Shown: in pieces, positions 1-8,926 of the stretch | Numbering within the stretch: the first letter of the stretch is position 1 | Layout of the letters: each line of letters begins with the position of its first letter | NCBI GenBank assembly: GCA_946623195.1 | Contig: CAMOQW010000013.1 | Coordinates: 1 to 29,947, forward strand | Direction of reading: 5' to 3' | Source of the DNA: an uncultured Prevotella sp. | GTDB taxonomy: Bacteria > Bacteroidota > Bacteroidia > Bacteroidales > Bacteroidaceae | Length of the DNA stretch: 29,947 nucleotides | Notes under the pieces: model-generated | Databases searched by the model: none | Told to the model about the DNA's origin: nothing | Seen by the model: the letters and a program-made list of their open reading frames with translations, nothing else | Made by a program: the position numbers and the translations under genes

Positions 1-245
1 CGCTTCTCGATGAAGCCGCTCATCTTGCCCACCTGCGAGATGCCGCTCAGGTCGCCTTTCATGTCGGCCATGAAGCATGGCACGCCGGCCTGACAGAATG
101 TCTCGGCCATCACCTGTAGCGTCACCGTCTTACCGGTACCCGTGGCACCGGCAATCAGTCCGTGGCGATTAGCCATCTTACCAGTAATCGATAGTGCTCC
201 GTTGGCACAATGGGCAATATACAGCCCCCGTTCTTTGTCGTACAT
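1..245 (-). CDS. DUF853/HerA-like ATPase, N-terminal part only
   Basis: The first 81 codons of a leftward gene whose 3' end lies outside the window. The translation starts MYDKERGLYIAHC and carries a clear Walker A (GATGTGKT at about residue 32), then a strand ending in ADMKGDLSGIS, which is how the DUF853 (YjgR-type, HerA/FtsK-like helicase) family begins. The spacing of start to P-loop matches full-length family members, so the start at 245 is well supported. A Bacteroidota -7 box lies about 28 bp upstream (273-280). These proteins are predicted cytoplasmic ATP-driven DNA or protein translocation motors of uncertain cellular role; YjgR itself is poorly characterised. The family call is strong, the biological role is not known. 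Confidence 0.9.
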   Translation of the reverse strand, partial: MYDKERGLYIAHCANGALSITGKMANRHGLIAGATGTGKTVTLQVMAETFCQAGVPCFMADMKGDLSGISQVGKMSGFIEK

Positions 246-272
246 AATGGATGAAGTTTAAGTTATTTCGTG

Positions 273-280
273 CAAAGATA
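273..280 (-). promoter_or_regulatory. Bacteroidota -7 box for the DUF853 gene
   Basis: On the minus strand this reads TATCTTTG, the TAnnTTTG -7 element used by the Bacteroidota primary sigma factor. It sits 27 bp upstream of the start codon at 245. I do not see a convincing TTTG -33 element at the right spacing. It forms a divergent promoter pair with 324-331. Confidence 0.6.
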
Positions 281-323
281 GAAAATAAAAGCGAATTATG
301 AACGTTTAATTATATTTTTTTAC

Positions 324-331
324 TACCTTTG
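324..331 (+). promoter_or_regulatory. -7 box for the sugar transporter operon
   Basis: TACCTTTG matches the TAnnTTTG -7 consensus. It lies only 16 bp before the ATG at 348, which predicts a very short leader. The upstream stretch is T-rich, but a TTTG -33 element is not clear. This promoter probably drives both the transporter and the DUF5107-TPR gene, which follow each other with 7 bp between them. Confidence 0.6.
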
Positions 332-347
332 CGCAAAATAGTGCGTT

Positions 348-1649
348 ATGGTAGGCTATAACAAAGGTTTTCTGTATTTCATCTGTGCCGTGTCGGCCAT
401 GGGTGGATTGCTGTTCGGTTACGACTGGGTGGTGATAGGCGGTGCCAAGCCGTTCTATGAGCTGTTTTTCGGCATCAGCGGTTCGCCCCTGATGCAGGGC
501 GTGGCCATGACGACGGCCTTGCTGGGCTGTCTGGTCGGGGCGATGGTGGCCGGCGGTGCTGCCGACAGGTATGGCCGCAAGCCGCTGCTGACGCTGTCGG
601 CCGTGCTGTTTACGGTGTCGGCCATAGGCACGGGGCTGTTCAACGACTTCACCCTGTTCAATCTGGCTCGCTTCATCGGCGGCGTGGGCATCGGCGTTGC
701 GTCGGCCCTGGCCCCGATGTATATTGCTGAGGTCAGTCCGGCAGAGATTCGCGGACGTATGGTGTCGCTCAACCAGATGACCATCGTGCTGGGCATTCTG
801 GCGGCCCAGTTGGTCAACATGCTGCTGGCCCGCGACACTTCTGTGGCTGCAGCGCAGGCATGGAATGTGGAGTGGGGCTGGCGCTGGATGTTCTGGGCCG
901 AGACGGTGCCTGCCGCCTTGTTTCTGGTGATGAGTTTCTTCATCCCCGAAAGTCCGGTGTTCCTGATGAATGAAAAATTAAGAAAGAAGAATGAAGAAGG
1001 CCGCCGAGCTAAAGCTTCTTCATTCTTCATTCTTCTTTCCTCATATAAACGCGTGCTGCTGCTGGGACTGGTGATTGCCGTCTTCCAGCAATGGTGCGGC
1101 ACGAACGTCATCTTCAACTATGCCCAGGAGATTTTCGTGGGGGCCGGCTTCGATGTCGACGGCATGTTCATCAATATCGTCATTACCGGCATAGCCAATG
1201 TCGTGTTTACGGTCTTGGCACTTTATACCATCGAGAAGTGGGGGCGCCGCACGCTCATCCTCATGGGCGCTGGCGGACTGGCACTGATCTATCTGATACT
1301 GGGCACCTGCTACTTCTTCGAAGTCAAGGGTGTGATGATGGTCGCCCTGGTGGTCGCCGCCATCTCGGTCTATGCCATGACGTTGGCACCGGTCACGTGG
1401 ACGCTGTTGGCCGAGATATTTCCCAACCGGGTGCGTGGTGTCGCTATGGCCACCTGCACCTTTGCCCTCTGGGTGGGCTGTTGCACGCTGACATTCTCGT
1501 TCCCCTCGATGAATGCCGCCTTGGGTAGTAGCGGCTCCTTCTGGATCTACAGCGCCATCTGCACCTGCGCCTTCGTATTCCTGTACTGCCGTTGCCCTGA
1601 GACGAAGGGTAAGTCGCTTGAGCAATTGGAAAAAGAGTTAATCAAATAA
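348..1649 (+). CDS. Sugar-porter family MFS transporter (XylE/AraE-like)
   Basis: A 433-residue inner-membrane sugar:H+ symporter of the sugar-porter branch of the MFS. Visible family marks are GGLLFGYDW in helix 1, DRYGRKP after helix 2, the R-IGGVGIGVAS...MYIAEVSP...RGR signature at residues 108-135, PESP after helix 6, FQQWCGTN in helix 7, EKWGRRT in the C-terminal half, and a final PETKGKSLEQLE. The substrate cannot be read from sequence; the downstream DUF5107-TPR gene suggests coupled sugar uptake and processing. The central cytoplasmic loop after PESPVFLM (about residues 206-229) is encoded by an odd low-complexity palindromic tract that keeps the frame, described separately. The transporter is slightly short for the family (usually 450-500 residues). 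Family call is sure, substrate unknown. Confidence 0.93.
   Translation: MVGYNKGFLYFICAVSAMGGLLFGYDWVVIGGAKPFYELFFGISGSPLMQGVAMTTALLGCLVGAMVAGGAADRYGRKPLLTLSAVLFTVSAIGTGLFNDFTLFNLARFIGGVGIGVASALAPMYIAEVSPAEIRGRMVSLNQMTIVLGILAAQLVNMLLARDTSVAAAQAWNVEWGWRWMFWAETVPAALFLVMSFFIPESPVFLMNEKLRKKNEEGRRAKASSFFILLSSYKRVLLLGLVIAVFQQWCGTNVIFNYAQEIFVGAGFDVDGMFINIVITGIANVVFTVLALYTIEKWGRRTLILMGAGGLALIYLILGTCYFFEVKGVMMVALVVAAISVYAMTLAPVTWTLLAEIFPNRVRGVAMATCTFALWVGCCTLTFSFPSMNAALGSSGSFWIYSAICTCAFVFLYCRCPETKGKSLEQLEKELIK
968..1042. repeat. Palindromic A/T-rich insert inside the transporter gene
   Basis: GAAAGAAGAATGAAG at 982-996 is the exact reverse complement of 1025-1039, giving a 15-bp perfect stem. Most of the 28-base loop is also repetitive: the right arm holds the heptamer ATTCTTC twice (1022-1035). 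Composition differs sharply from the G+C-rich coding sequence around it. It encodes a Lys/Glu-rich then Ser/Phe-rich segment between helices 6 and 7 without breaking the frame. It resembles a small repeat element that settled in a tolerant loop; no transposase is nearby. Confidence 0.7.
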
Positions 1650-1656
1650 TATCATT

Positions 1657-4600
1657 ATGGTAAAAGCTTGGAGGGAAATTGTAACCATTCCTACCTATGA
1701 GGCAGGCAAACCGGAGAAGAATCCGATGTTCTTGGAGAAGCGGGTCTATCAGGGCTCGAGTGGTGTGGTGTATCCTTACCCCGTCATCGAGTCGATTAGT
1801 GACGAGAAAGTAGACAAAGACTGGCAGGCCGTCTACCTGGAGAATGAGTATATCAAGGTCATGATATTGCCTGAGTTGGGCGGTCGCATCCAGATGGCCT
1901 ACGACAAGTTGAGGCAGCGCCACTTCGTCTATTACAACCATGTCATCAAGCCGGCACTCGTCGGACTGACGGGTCCCTGGATATCGGGCGGCATCGAGTT
2001 CAACTGGCCCCAGCACCATCGTCCATCGACCTTTATGCCCGTCGATTCCACCATCGTTGAGAACGAGGACGGCTCCGTGACGGTGTGGGTGAACGAGATG
2101 GAGCGCATGTTCCACCAGAAGGGGATGGCTGGTTTCACGCTGCGTCCCGGCTGTGCCTATCTGGAGATTCAGGGTCGCGTGTCGAACCGTACGCCGCTGC
2201 CGCAGACCTTCCTCTGGTGGGCCAATCCCGCCGTGGAGGTGAACGATGCCTACCAGAGCGTGTTTCCGCCTGATGTCAATGCCGTGTTCGATCATGGCAA
2301 GCGAGCCGTGTCGTCGTTCCCCATTGCTACGGGTACCTATTATAAAATGGACTATTCGGCAGGCGTCGACATCTCGAACTATAAGAACATCCCCGTCCCC
2401 ACGAGCTATATGGCTGTCAATTCGAAATACGACTTCGAGGGTGGCTATGAGAACGACACCCGGAACGGTATGCTGCACGTGGCCAGCCACCACCAGTCGC
2501 CGGGCAAGAAGCAATGGACATGGGGTAATGGCGACTTCGGCCGGGCCTGGGACCGCAACCTGACCGACGAGGCCACTCCCGAGGAGATGAAACGCTGGGG
2601 CATCAGCCGTCAGGGCTTCCGACCCTATATCGAGCTGATGGCTGGCGTCTATACCGAGAACCAGCCCGACTTTGCCTGGCTGATGCCATACGAGGAGAAG
2701 CAGTTCGTGCAGTACTTCATGCCCTATCATGATGTGGGCATCGTCAAGCAGGCCTCGAAAGACTTCGTGATGAACATCGAGGAAGTGGCCGGCGGCAAGG
2801 TTCGGCTGAAGATCATGGCCACCTCCAGGCAGACGGTCAGGATTTCACTCGACAGACTGGGTGACGCCTGTTTTAGTGAAGAGGTGACGCTGAGTCCGGA
2901 GGAGGTGTACGTCAGGACTGTGGATACGGACGGGGCGGCTATCGGCGAACTGCACCTGGCCATCTGCCAGGCTGGCGATTCCGCGAGGTGCCCGCTGCTG
3001 GAGTGGGAACCGGAGACCGACGAAATACGTCCCATCCCCGATGCTGCCGAGGCACCTCTCTCGCCACAGGATACGAAGACCATTGACCAGCTGTACCTGA
3101 CGGGCCTGCACCTGGAGCAATACCGCCATGCCACCTGGAGCGCACTCGACTATTACGAGGAGGCCCTGCGGCGTGACCCGCTGGACTACCGCTGCAATGT
3201 GCAGATGGGCTTGTGGTATCTGCGACGTGCCCGCTTCGGGAAAGCCAAGACTTATCTGGAGACCGCCGTCCGCGTCGTGAAGAAGCGCAATCCCAACCCC
3301 TACGATGGCGAGGCCCTGTTCTACCTGGGTGTTGCCAACAGTTACATGACGCTCAAGGCATCTGCCTACAACTGCTTCTGGAAGTCTACCTGGAACAAGG
3401 CCTGGGCCGATGCCGGCTATTATGAGGCCGCCTGCATCAGTGCCGATGAGGAACGCTGGGAACAGGCGCTCGAGGAGTTGGAACGAGCACTCATCAGCAA
3501 TAGCCACAACCACCAGGCGCGTGCCCTGAAAGCCGCCGTCCTGCGCAGAATGGGACGTAAGGCAGAGGCGCTGGCATGGATTCAGGCATCTTACAAGGCA
3601 GACCCCTTCAACTATCTCTGCATGGTGGAGGAACACCTGCTGACCGACAGTCCAGAACCCCTTGACCGCATGGTGACGCTGATGCACGGCAATGTCTATA
3701 ACTACCATGAGACGGCTCTCGACTGTATTCATGCCGGACTCAGCGACGAGGCTGCCCTCTTGCTCAATACAGCCCTCGAACGCTGTCGGGAGAAGTCGCC
3801 CATGACTTACTATTATCTGGCCTATGTCGGCGGAATGGCTGAATCCTACAGCTATGTCAAGCAGGCGATGGCGGCCAGCCCCGACTATTGCTTCCCCAAT
3901 CGCCTGGAGGATGCCTTCATCTTGAAAATGATGGCCATGAACCCCTTCCAGAATGATGCCAGGGCACCTTATTACCTGGGATGCCTGTACTATGACAAAC
4001 GGCAATACGACCTGGCTGAGCGATACTGGAAGCAGGCTGCCAATCTCGATGCCGACTTCCCCACCGTCTGGCGCAACCTGGCTCTGTTGCGCTTCAACAA
4101 GGCTGAGCAGCAGGATGACACCCAAGACGAGGCCCTCGGATACATGGAGAAAGCCTTCCAGCTGGACCAGACCGATGCCCGTGTGCTCATGGAACTCGAC
4201 CAGCTTCGCAAGCGTCTGCATAAGCCACATCAGGAGCGCCTCAGCTTCCTGCAGCAGTATCCTCGGCTGATTGCCCGGCGCGACGACCTCGTGCTGGAGG
4301 AAATCACCCTGCTCAACCAGTTAGGACGCTACCAGGAAGCCATGCAGAAGCTCGATGCCCACCACTTCCACCCCTGGGAGGGTGGCGAAGGCAAGGTCAG
4401 CAGCCAGTATCAGATTTGCCGTGTAGAGCTGGCCAAGCAACTGCTGAAGCAGCACCCTGCGGCCGATAGCCCCGAAATGTCGAAGGCTCACCGCCTGCTG
4501 GAAGAGTGCCTGGTCTGTCCGCCGCATCTCGGCGAGGGCAAGCTCTATGGTGCCCAGGACAACGACTTCCTCTATTTCCTGGGCCGCTACGAGGAAGGCA

Positions 4601-5001
4601 CCGCCGGACCTACCGAACCTGCTGCCGCCATGTACTACAACGATGCCAAACCCGACAAGATATTCTATGCTGCCCTCTGCTATCGCAAGTTAGGCCAGGA
4701 GGACAAGGCCCGCAGCCTGTTCCATAAGCTCATCAACTATGGCAAGCAGCACGTCTTCGACCATGTGACGATGGACTATTTTGCCGTCTCTCTGCCCGAC
4801 CTGCTCATCTGGGAGGACTCGTTGGACACCAAGAACGCCATCCACTGCAAGTATATGCTCGCCCTCGGCTACTACGGCATGGGCGACCGGGAGAAAGCCT
4901 TGGAATATCTGGAGGAGGTGGAGCGTATGGACAACAACCATCAGGGCATCCAGCAGTTCCGCACGTTTGTTGATTATGACAAAAATGACGATGCCTTATG
5001 A
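1657..5001 (+). CDS. DUF5107 domain protein with C-terminal TPR array
   Basis: A 1114-residue protein, probably cytoplasmic because it starts MVKAWREIVTIPTYEAG with no signal peptide or membrane helix. Roughly residues 30-340 match the DUF5107 type of beta-sandwich, related in fold to aldose epimerases, with PELGGRIQMAYDK, GGIEFNWPQHH and FLWWANPAV as conspicuous aromatic and His-rich motifs. From about residue 460 to the end come many TPR-like helical pairs (for example ALDYYEEALRRDPLDYRCN and YMEKAFQLDQTDARVLMEL). The gene begins 7 bp after the sugar transporter stop, so the two are almost certainly one transcript. I infer a role in handling an imported sugar or oligosaccharide; the reaction is not established from the sequence. 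It ends before a strong hairpin at 5026-5063. Confidence 0.9.
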   Translation: MVKAWREIVTIPTYEAGKPEKNPMFLEKRVYQGSSGVVYPYPVIESISDEKVDKDWQAVYLENEYIKVMILPELGGRIQMAYDKLRQRHFVYYNHVIKPALVGLTGPWISGGIEFNWPQHHRPSTFMPVDSTIVENEDGSVTVWVNEMERMFHQKGMAGFTLRPGCAYLEIQGRVSNRTPLPQTFLWWANPAVEVNDAYQSVFPPDVNAVFDHGKRAVSSFPIATGTYYKMDYSAGVDISNYKNIPVPTSYMAVNSKYDFEGGYENDTRNGMLHVASHHQSPGKKQWTWGNGDFGRAWDRNLTDEATPEEMKRWGISRQGFRPYIELMAGVYTENQPDFAWLMPYEEKQFVQYFMPYHDVGIVKQASKDFVMNIEEVAGGKVRLKIMATSRQTVRISLDRLGDACFSEEVTLSPEEVYVRTVDTDGAAIGELHLAICQAGDSARCPLLEWEPETDEIRPIPDAAEAPLSPQDTKTIDQLYLTGLHLEQYRHATWSALDYYEEALRRDPLDYRCNVQMGLWYLRRARFGKAKTYLETAVRVVKKRNPNPYDGEALFYLGVANSYMTLKASAYNCFWKSTWNKAWADAGYYEAACISADEERWEQALEELERALISNSHNHQARALKAAVLRRMGRKAEALAWIQASYKADPFNYLCMVEEHLLTDSPEPLDRMVTLMHGNVYNYHETALDCIHAGLSDEAALLLNTALERCREKSPMTYYYLAYVGGMAESYSYVKQAMAASPDYCFPNRLEDAFILKMMAMNPFQNDARAPYYLGCLYYDKRQYDLAERYWKQAANLDADFPTVWRNLALLRFNKAEQQDDTQDEALGYMEKAFQLDQTDARVLMELDQLRKRLHKPHQERLSFLQQYPRLIARRDDLVLEEITLLNQLGRYQEAMQKLDAHHFHPWEGGEGKVSSQYQICRVELAKQLLKQHPAADSPEMSKAHRLLEECLVCPPHLGEGKLYGAQDNDFLYFLGRYEEGTAGPTEPAAAMYYNDAKPDKIFYAALCYRKLGQEDKARSLFHKLINYGKQHVFDHVTMDYFAVSLPDLLIWEDSLDTKNAIHCKYMLALGYYGMGDREKALEYLEEVERMDNNHQGIQQFRTFVDYDKNDDAL

Positions 5002-5025
5002 CGCATGAGGCCATGCGTTAGTATC

Positions 5026-5063
5026 AATAACCCGCCCTTATCCGGAAATAAGGGCGGGTTATT
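5026..5063. terminator. Bidirectional terminator between DUF5107-TPR gene and alaS
   Basis: A perfect 16-bp inverted repeat (5026-5041 against 5048-5063) with a 6-base loop. The stem is A/T at its base and G/C in the middle (ACCCGCCCTTA), so each strand carries an A-run before and a T-rich run after the hairpin. It lies between two convergent genes, 25 bp after the + gene and 43 bp after the alaS stop. A diverged direct copy of the right arm follows at 5068-5085, offering a second pairing partner. Confidence 0.8.
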
Positions 5064-5105
5064 TACCAATAAGGCAGGGTTATTTCGGAATAAGCCTTCT
5101 GCTGA

Positions 5106-7784
5106 TTAAAGGTTTGCTAGTTCGATGACCTTGTCGATGGCGGCGCTGAGGCCGTCGGCATTCTTGCCGCCTGCCTGGGCATAATGGGGCTGTCCGCCGC
5201 CGCCGCCCTGAATCAGTTTGGCAGCCTCGCGAATCATCTGTCCGGCGTTCAGCCCGTGGTCCTTCACCAGATCGTCGCTCATCATGACGGTGAGCATGGG
5301 CTTGTCCTGGAAGACGGACCCCATGGCGCAGAAGAAAGGAGGCTCTACGGCGGCACGCAGCTGGAACACGAGGTCTTTCACCTGCGCAGGCTGCATGGCA
5401 ATCTGGCTCTTGGCGATGACGTTCACTCCGTTCACTGTTTGTATCTCGGTCAGCAGATATTGCTTGGTGCGCTCCACGGCCTGAGCCTGGAACTGCTCAA
5501 TCTCCCGCTTCATCGAGTCGTGTTCGCTGATGAATTTCTGAATGGCGGCCTCCAGGTCCTTGGCATTGTTGAAGAATGCCTTCACTGCCTTCAGGTGGTC
5601 TTCCATCACGTACATCAGGTCCTCACACTCGCGGCCCGTCTTGGCCTCTATGCGGCGGATGCCGGCAGCCACGCTGCTCTCGGAGAGAATCTTGAAGAAG
5701 CCGATGCGACCCGTCGACTGGGCGTGGATGCCGCCGCAGAATTCGCACGACGGGCCGAAGCGCACCACGCGCACCTTGTCGCCGTATTTCTCGCCGAACA
5801 GGGCGATGGCCCCCAGCTTCTTGGCCTCGTCGAACGGCATGTCGCGGTGCTCGTCGATGTGGATGTCCTGGCGAATCATGTCGTTCACCATGCGCTCCAC
5901 CTGGCGCAGCTGCTCGTCGCTGACCTTCTCGAAGTGCGAGAAGTCGAAGCGCAGCGTGTCGGGGCTGACGAAAGAGCCCTTCTGTTCTACGTGGTCGCCT
6001 AACACCTGCTTCAGGGCATAGTCCAACAGGTGGGTGGCGGTGTGGTTGGCAGCCGAGGCGTTGCGCTTGTCGGTATCTACGCAGGCCATGAACTCAGCCG
6101 TCGGGTCTTTGGGCAGCTGCTTGACGATGTGTATCGACTGGTTGTTCTCGCGCTTGGTATCGATAATCTGGATGGTCTCCTGCTCATTCACCAGTACGCC
6201 GCAGTCGCCAACCTGGCCACCCATCTCGCCATAGAACGGCGTGGTGTCGAGGACGAGTTCGTAGAATTCCTGCTTCTTCTGCGTCACCTTGCGGTAGCGC
6301 AGGATGTGGCACGTATATTCCGTGTAGTCGTAGCCCACAAACTGCTGTTCGCCAGCCTTCAGCTCAGTCCAGTCGCTGTTCTCGACGGCAGCGGCATTGC
6401 GGGCGCGCTCCTTTTGCTTCTGCATCTCGACGTTGAACTGAGCCTCGTCGACGGTGAAGCCATTCTCGCGGCAGATCAGCTCTGTCAGGTCGAGGGGGAA
6501 GCCATAGGTGTCGAACAGTCGGAAGGCTTGGACGCCGTCGAGGACGAGCTGAGAGTTGGCTGCTGCCTTCTCTTTTACTTCGGCCATGGCTTTGTCTAAC
6601 AGCTGGATGCCCTTGTCCAGGGTGCGAAGGAAGGAGTCTTCCTCCTCCTTGATGACCTTGGTGATGAGTTGCTGTTGAGCCTTCAGCTCAGGGAAGGCGT
6701 CGCCCATCTCGTAGACCAGGGTGGGCACCAGCTTGTAGAGGAATCCCTCCTTCTGTCCGAGGAAGGTGTAGGCATAGCGCACGGCACGGCGCAGGATGCG
6801 GCGGATGACGTAGCCGGCCTTGGCATTCGAGGGCAGCTGGCCGTCGGCTATCGAGAAGGCCACGGCGCGCAGGTGGTCGGCACAGACGCGCATGGCGATG
6901 TTGATGTCGTCCTGCTCCTTGGTGACGGGGCTGACGGTCTCTTCCTCGAAGGTGTAGTATTTCAGTCCCGTGAGGTCCTGTTCGGCCTTGATGATGGGCT
7001 GGAAGACGTCGGTGTCGTAGTTGGAGTGCTTGCCCTGCATCATGCGAACCAGTCGCTCGAAGCCCATGCCGGTGTCGATGACGTTCATGGATAGCTTCTC
7101 CAGCGAGCCGTCAGCCTTGCGGTTGAACTGCATGAACACGAGGTTCCAGATTTCAATCACCTGCGGGTCGTCCTGGTTCACCAGTTCGCGGCCCGTCTTG
7201 CCCGAGGCAGCCCGCTGTTCCGGTGTGCGCGAGTCGACGTGGATTTCCGAGCAGGGACCGCAGGGACCCGTGTCGCCCATCTCCCAGAAGTTGTCGTGCT
7301 TGTTGCCGTTGATGATGTGGTCCTCGGGCACGTGCTTGGCCCAGTAGCGTGCAGCCTCGTCGTCGCGGGGGATGTTTTCTTCGGGAGAACCCTCGAATAC
7401 TGTAACGTACAAATCGGCGGGATTGAGCTTCAGTACGTCCACCAGATATTCCCAGGCCATGTCGATGGCACCCTCTTTGAAGTAGTCGCCAAACGACCAG
7501 TTGCCCAGCATCTCGAACATGGTGTGGTGGTAGGTGTCGTGGCCTACCTCTTCGAGGTCGTTGTGCTTACCTGATACGCGCAGGCATTTCTGCGTGTCGG
7601 CCCGGCGGCGCGGTTCAGGGTCGCGCGTACCTAATATTATATCCTTCCACTGGTTCATGCCCGCGTTGGTGAACATCAGCGTGGGGTCGTCCTTGATAAC
7701 CATCGGTGCCGAGGGCACAATGGTGTGTTGCTTCGACTCGAAAAACTTCTTGAATGAGTCGCGAATCTCGTTGGCTGTCATCAT
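5106..7784 (-). CDS. alaS: Alanyl-tRNA synthetase
   Basis: Charges tRNA-Ala with alanine in the cytoplasm. At 892 residues it is full length (family about 870-890). It has the class II catalytic core at the N-terminus ([51 protein letters not shown]), the editing domain with the zinc-binding HTATH motif and a CGGIH motif (Cys683, His687), and the C-terminal glycine-rich signature [15 protein letters not shown]. The usual editing motif is CGGTH; here Thr is Ile686, although both zinc ligands remain. Two adjacent Met codons (7784 and 7781) could start translation. It is a single-gene unit with its own -7 box at 7828-7835 and a repetitive leader, and it converges on the DUF5107-TPR gene. Confidence 0.98.
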   Translation of the reverse strand: MMTANEIRDSFKKFFESKQHTIVPSAPMVIKDDPTLMFTNAGMNQWKDIILGTRDPEPRRRADTQKCLRVSGKHNDLEEVGHDTYHHTMFEMLGNWSFGDYFKEGAIDMAWEYLVDVLKLNPADLYVTVFEGSPEENIPRDDEAARYWAKHVPEDHIINGNKHDNFWEMGDTGPCGPCSEIHVDSRTPEQRAASGKTGRELVNQDDPQVIEIWNLVFMQFNRKADGSLEKLSMNVIDTGMGFERLVRMMQGKHSNYDTDVFQPIIKAEQDLTGLKYYTFEEETVSPVTKEQDDINIAMRVCADHLRAVAFSIADGQLPSNAKAGYVIRRILRRAVRYAYTFLGQKEGFLYKLVPTLVYEMGDAFPELKAQQQLITKVIKEEEDSFLRTLDKGIQLLDKAMAEVKEKAAANSQLVLDGVQAFRLFDTYGFPLDLTELICRENGFTVDEAQFNVEMQKQKERARNAAAVENSDWTELKAGEQQFVGYDYTEYTCHILRYRKVTQKKQEFYELVLDTTPFYGEMGGQVGDCGVLVNEQETIQIIDTKRENNQSIHIVKQLPKDPTAEFMACVDTDKRNASAANHTATHLLDYALKQVLGDHVEQKGSFVSPDTLRFDFSHFEKVSDEQLRQVERMVNDMIRQDIHIDEHRDMPFDEAKKLGAIALFGEKYGDKVRVVRFGPSCEFCGGIHAQSTGRIGFFKILSESSVAAGIRRIEAKTGRECEDLMYVMEDHLKAVKAFFNNAKDLEAAIQKFISEHDSMKREIEQFQAQAVERTKQYLLTEIQTVNGVNVIAKSQIAMQPAQVKDLVFQLRAAVEPPFFCAMGSVFQDKPMLTVMMSDDLVKDHGLNAGQMIREAAKLIQGGGGGQPHYAQAGGKNADGLSAAIDKVIELANL

Positions 7785-7800
7785 CTTGATTTGCTATTTG

Positions 7801-7821
7801 ACAATTTACAATTTACTATTT
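7801..7821. repeat. Heptamer tandem repeat in the alaS leader
   Basis: Three consecutive 7-bp units, ACAATTT, ACAATTT and ACTATTT, preceded by a related GCTATTTG. They lie between the alaS start codon and its -7 box, so most of the alaS 5' untranslated region would consist of them. The tract is very A/T-rich and forms no strong hairpin. Confidence 0.6.
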
Positions 7822-7827
7822 GGGGTG

Positions 7828-7835
7828 CAAAGGTA
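7828..7835 (-). promoter_or_regulatory. -7 box for alaS
   Basis: Minus-strand TACCTTTG, a match to TAnnTTTG, 43 bp upstream of the alaS start. No clear TTTG at -33. The predicted leader is about 35 nt and is made largely of the heptamer repeats at 7801-7821. No T-box-like fold is visible. Confidence 0.6.
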
Positions 7836-7890
7836 CGAAATAATTCAGATATATTAATAATAATAATTGTTAAATGATTGGCGGTTTCTA

Positions 7891-7920
7891 TTGCCGTTCT
7901 GAAAAAAGTTCCTATCTTTG
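7891..7920 (+). promoter_or_regulatory. Promoter of the SPFH-RHH-DUF1648-epimerase unit
   Basis: A -7 box TATCTTTG at 7913-7920 with a TTG -33 element at 7891-7893, 19 bp apart, which fits the Bacteroidota consensus spacing. The ATG at 7957 lies 36 bp downstream of the -7 box. Confidence 0.7.
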
Positions 7921-7956
7921 CGATATCAAAATGATATCAATTTAATTGTTAAGGGT

Positions 7957-8922
7957 ATGGAAACAAAAGAAATGAAATTCGGAGGTTTGGTACTGAACGG
8001 CTTCCTGATGCTGTTTGTCACACTTGTGTTGATGGTTGCCTCGATTGTCGGCATCGTGTTCGCTATCATTCAGTTGGACGGTAGTGACGGGGCCTCTGGC
8101 GGATGGCTGTTGGGGGGCTGCGTATTGTTGCTGATAGTTGACATCGTCTGTATGTGCAGCTTCCTGCAGTTGGAGCCCAACGAGGCGCGTGTCATCACTT
8201 GGTTTGGCAAATACAGCGGCACGTTCGGTGAGACGGGCTTCTATTGGATCAACCCCTTCTATGGCACCAAGAAGGTGTCGCTTAGAGCCCGCAATCTGGA
8301 TGCGGAGCCCATCAAGGTGAACGACAAGACGGGCAATCCCGTGATGATTGGCCTGGTGCTGGTGTGGAAGCTGAAGGACACCTATAAGGCCCTGTTCGAG
8401 GTGGACACTCAGACCATGGCTGCTGCACCCAATACCGTTGGGTCCGATGCCAAAGGACTCATGAATGCCTTGGAGAAGTTCGTGCGCGTGCAGAGCGATG
8501 CCGCCCTGCGCCAGGTGGCTGGGCAGTATGCCTATGATGATGAAGACGGAAAGAGCGGCGAACCCACGCTGCGGTCGAGTGCCGACGAGATCAACGAGCA
8601 GCTGGAGCAGAAGCTGGATGAGCGGTTGGCCCTGGCAGGCATCGAGGTGGTTGAGGCCCGCATCAACTATCTGGCCTACGCTCCGGAGATTGCCGCCGTG
8701 ATGTTGCGCCGCCAGCAGGCCGATGCCATCATCCAGGCGCGCGAGAAGATAGTGGAGGGTGCCGTGTCGATGGTGAAGATGGCCCTCGACAAACTTTCTG
8801 AGGACAACATCGTGGAGCTGGACGACGACAAGAAGGCGGCAATGGTGAGCAATCTGCTCGTCGTGCTCTGTGGTGACGACAATGCACAGCCTGTGGTGAA
8901 CACCGGAACATTGAACCATTGA
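7957..8922 (+). CDS. SPFH (band 7/stomatin-like) membrane protein
   Basis: A 321-residue protein with two N-terminal membrane segments (about residues 11-34 and 44-66), then a band 7/SPFH domain recognisable from [28 protein letters not shown] and the coiled helical stretch ending with a REKIVEGAV motif. SPFH proteins oligomerise on membranes and scaffold proteases, channels or microdomains. The reading frame extends to a TTG at 7918, but that codon lies inside the -7 promoter box, so the ATG at 7957 is the sensible start. The next gene begins 4 bp after the stop, and a DNA-binding protein and a DUF1648 membrane protein follow, so it is the first gene of a small operon. Its partner and exact function are unknown. 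Confidence 0.9.
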   Translation: METKEMKFGGLVLNGFLMLFVTLVLMVASIVGIVFAIIQLDGSDGASGGWLLGGCVLLLIVDIVCMCSFLQLEPNEARVITWFGKYSGTFGETGFYWINPFYGTKKVSLRARNLDAEPIKVNDKTGNPVMIGLVLVWKLKDTYKALFEVDTQTMAAAPNTVGSDAKGLMNALEKFVRVQSDAALRQVAGQYAYDDEDGKSGEPTLRSSADEINEQLEQKLDERLALAGIEVVEARINYLAYAPEIAAVMLRRQQADAIIQAREKIVEGAVSMVKMALDKLSEDNIVELDDDKKAAMVSNLLVVLCGDDNAQPVVNTGTLNH

Positions 8923-8926
8923 ATGA

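Noticed and set aside
2845..4230. A 461-codon open frame on the minus strand inside the DUF5107-TPR gene
   Set aside because: It mirrors a G+C-rich real gene, has no family match that I recognise and no promoter. The + strand frame shows clear TPR motifs.
7785..7860. T-box or other riboswitch ahead of alaS
   Set aside because: The leader between the -7 box and ATG is only about 40 nt, A/T-rich and repetitive, too short for a T-box.
7918..7956. Upstream TTG start for the SPFH protein
   Set aside because: The TTG lies inside the TATCTTTG promoter box, so it would not be in the transcript. The ATG at 7957 gives a natural N-terminus before the first membrane helix.
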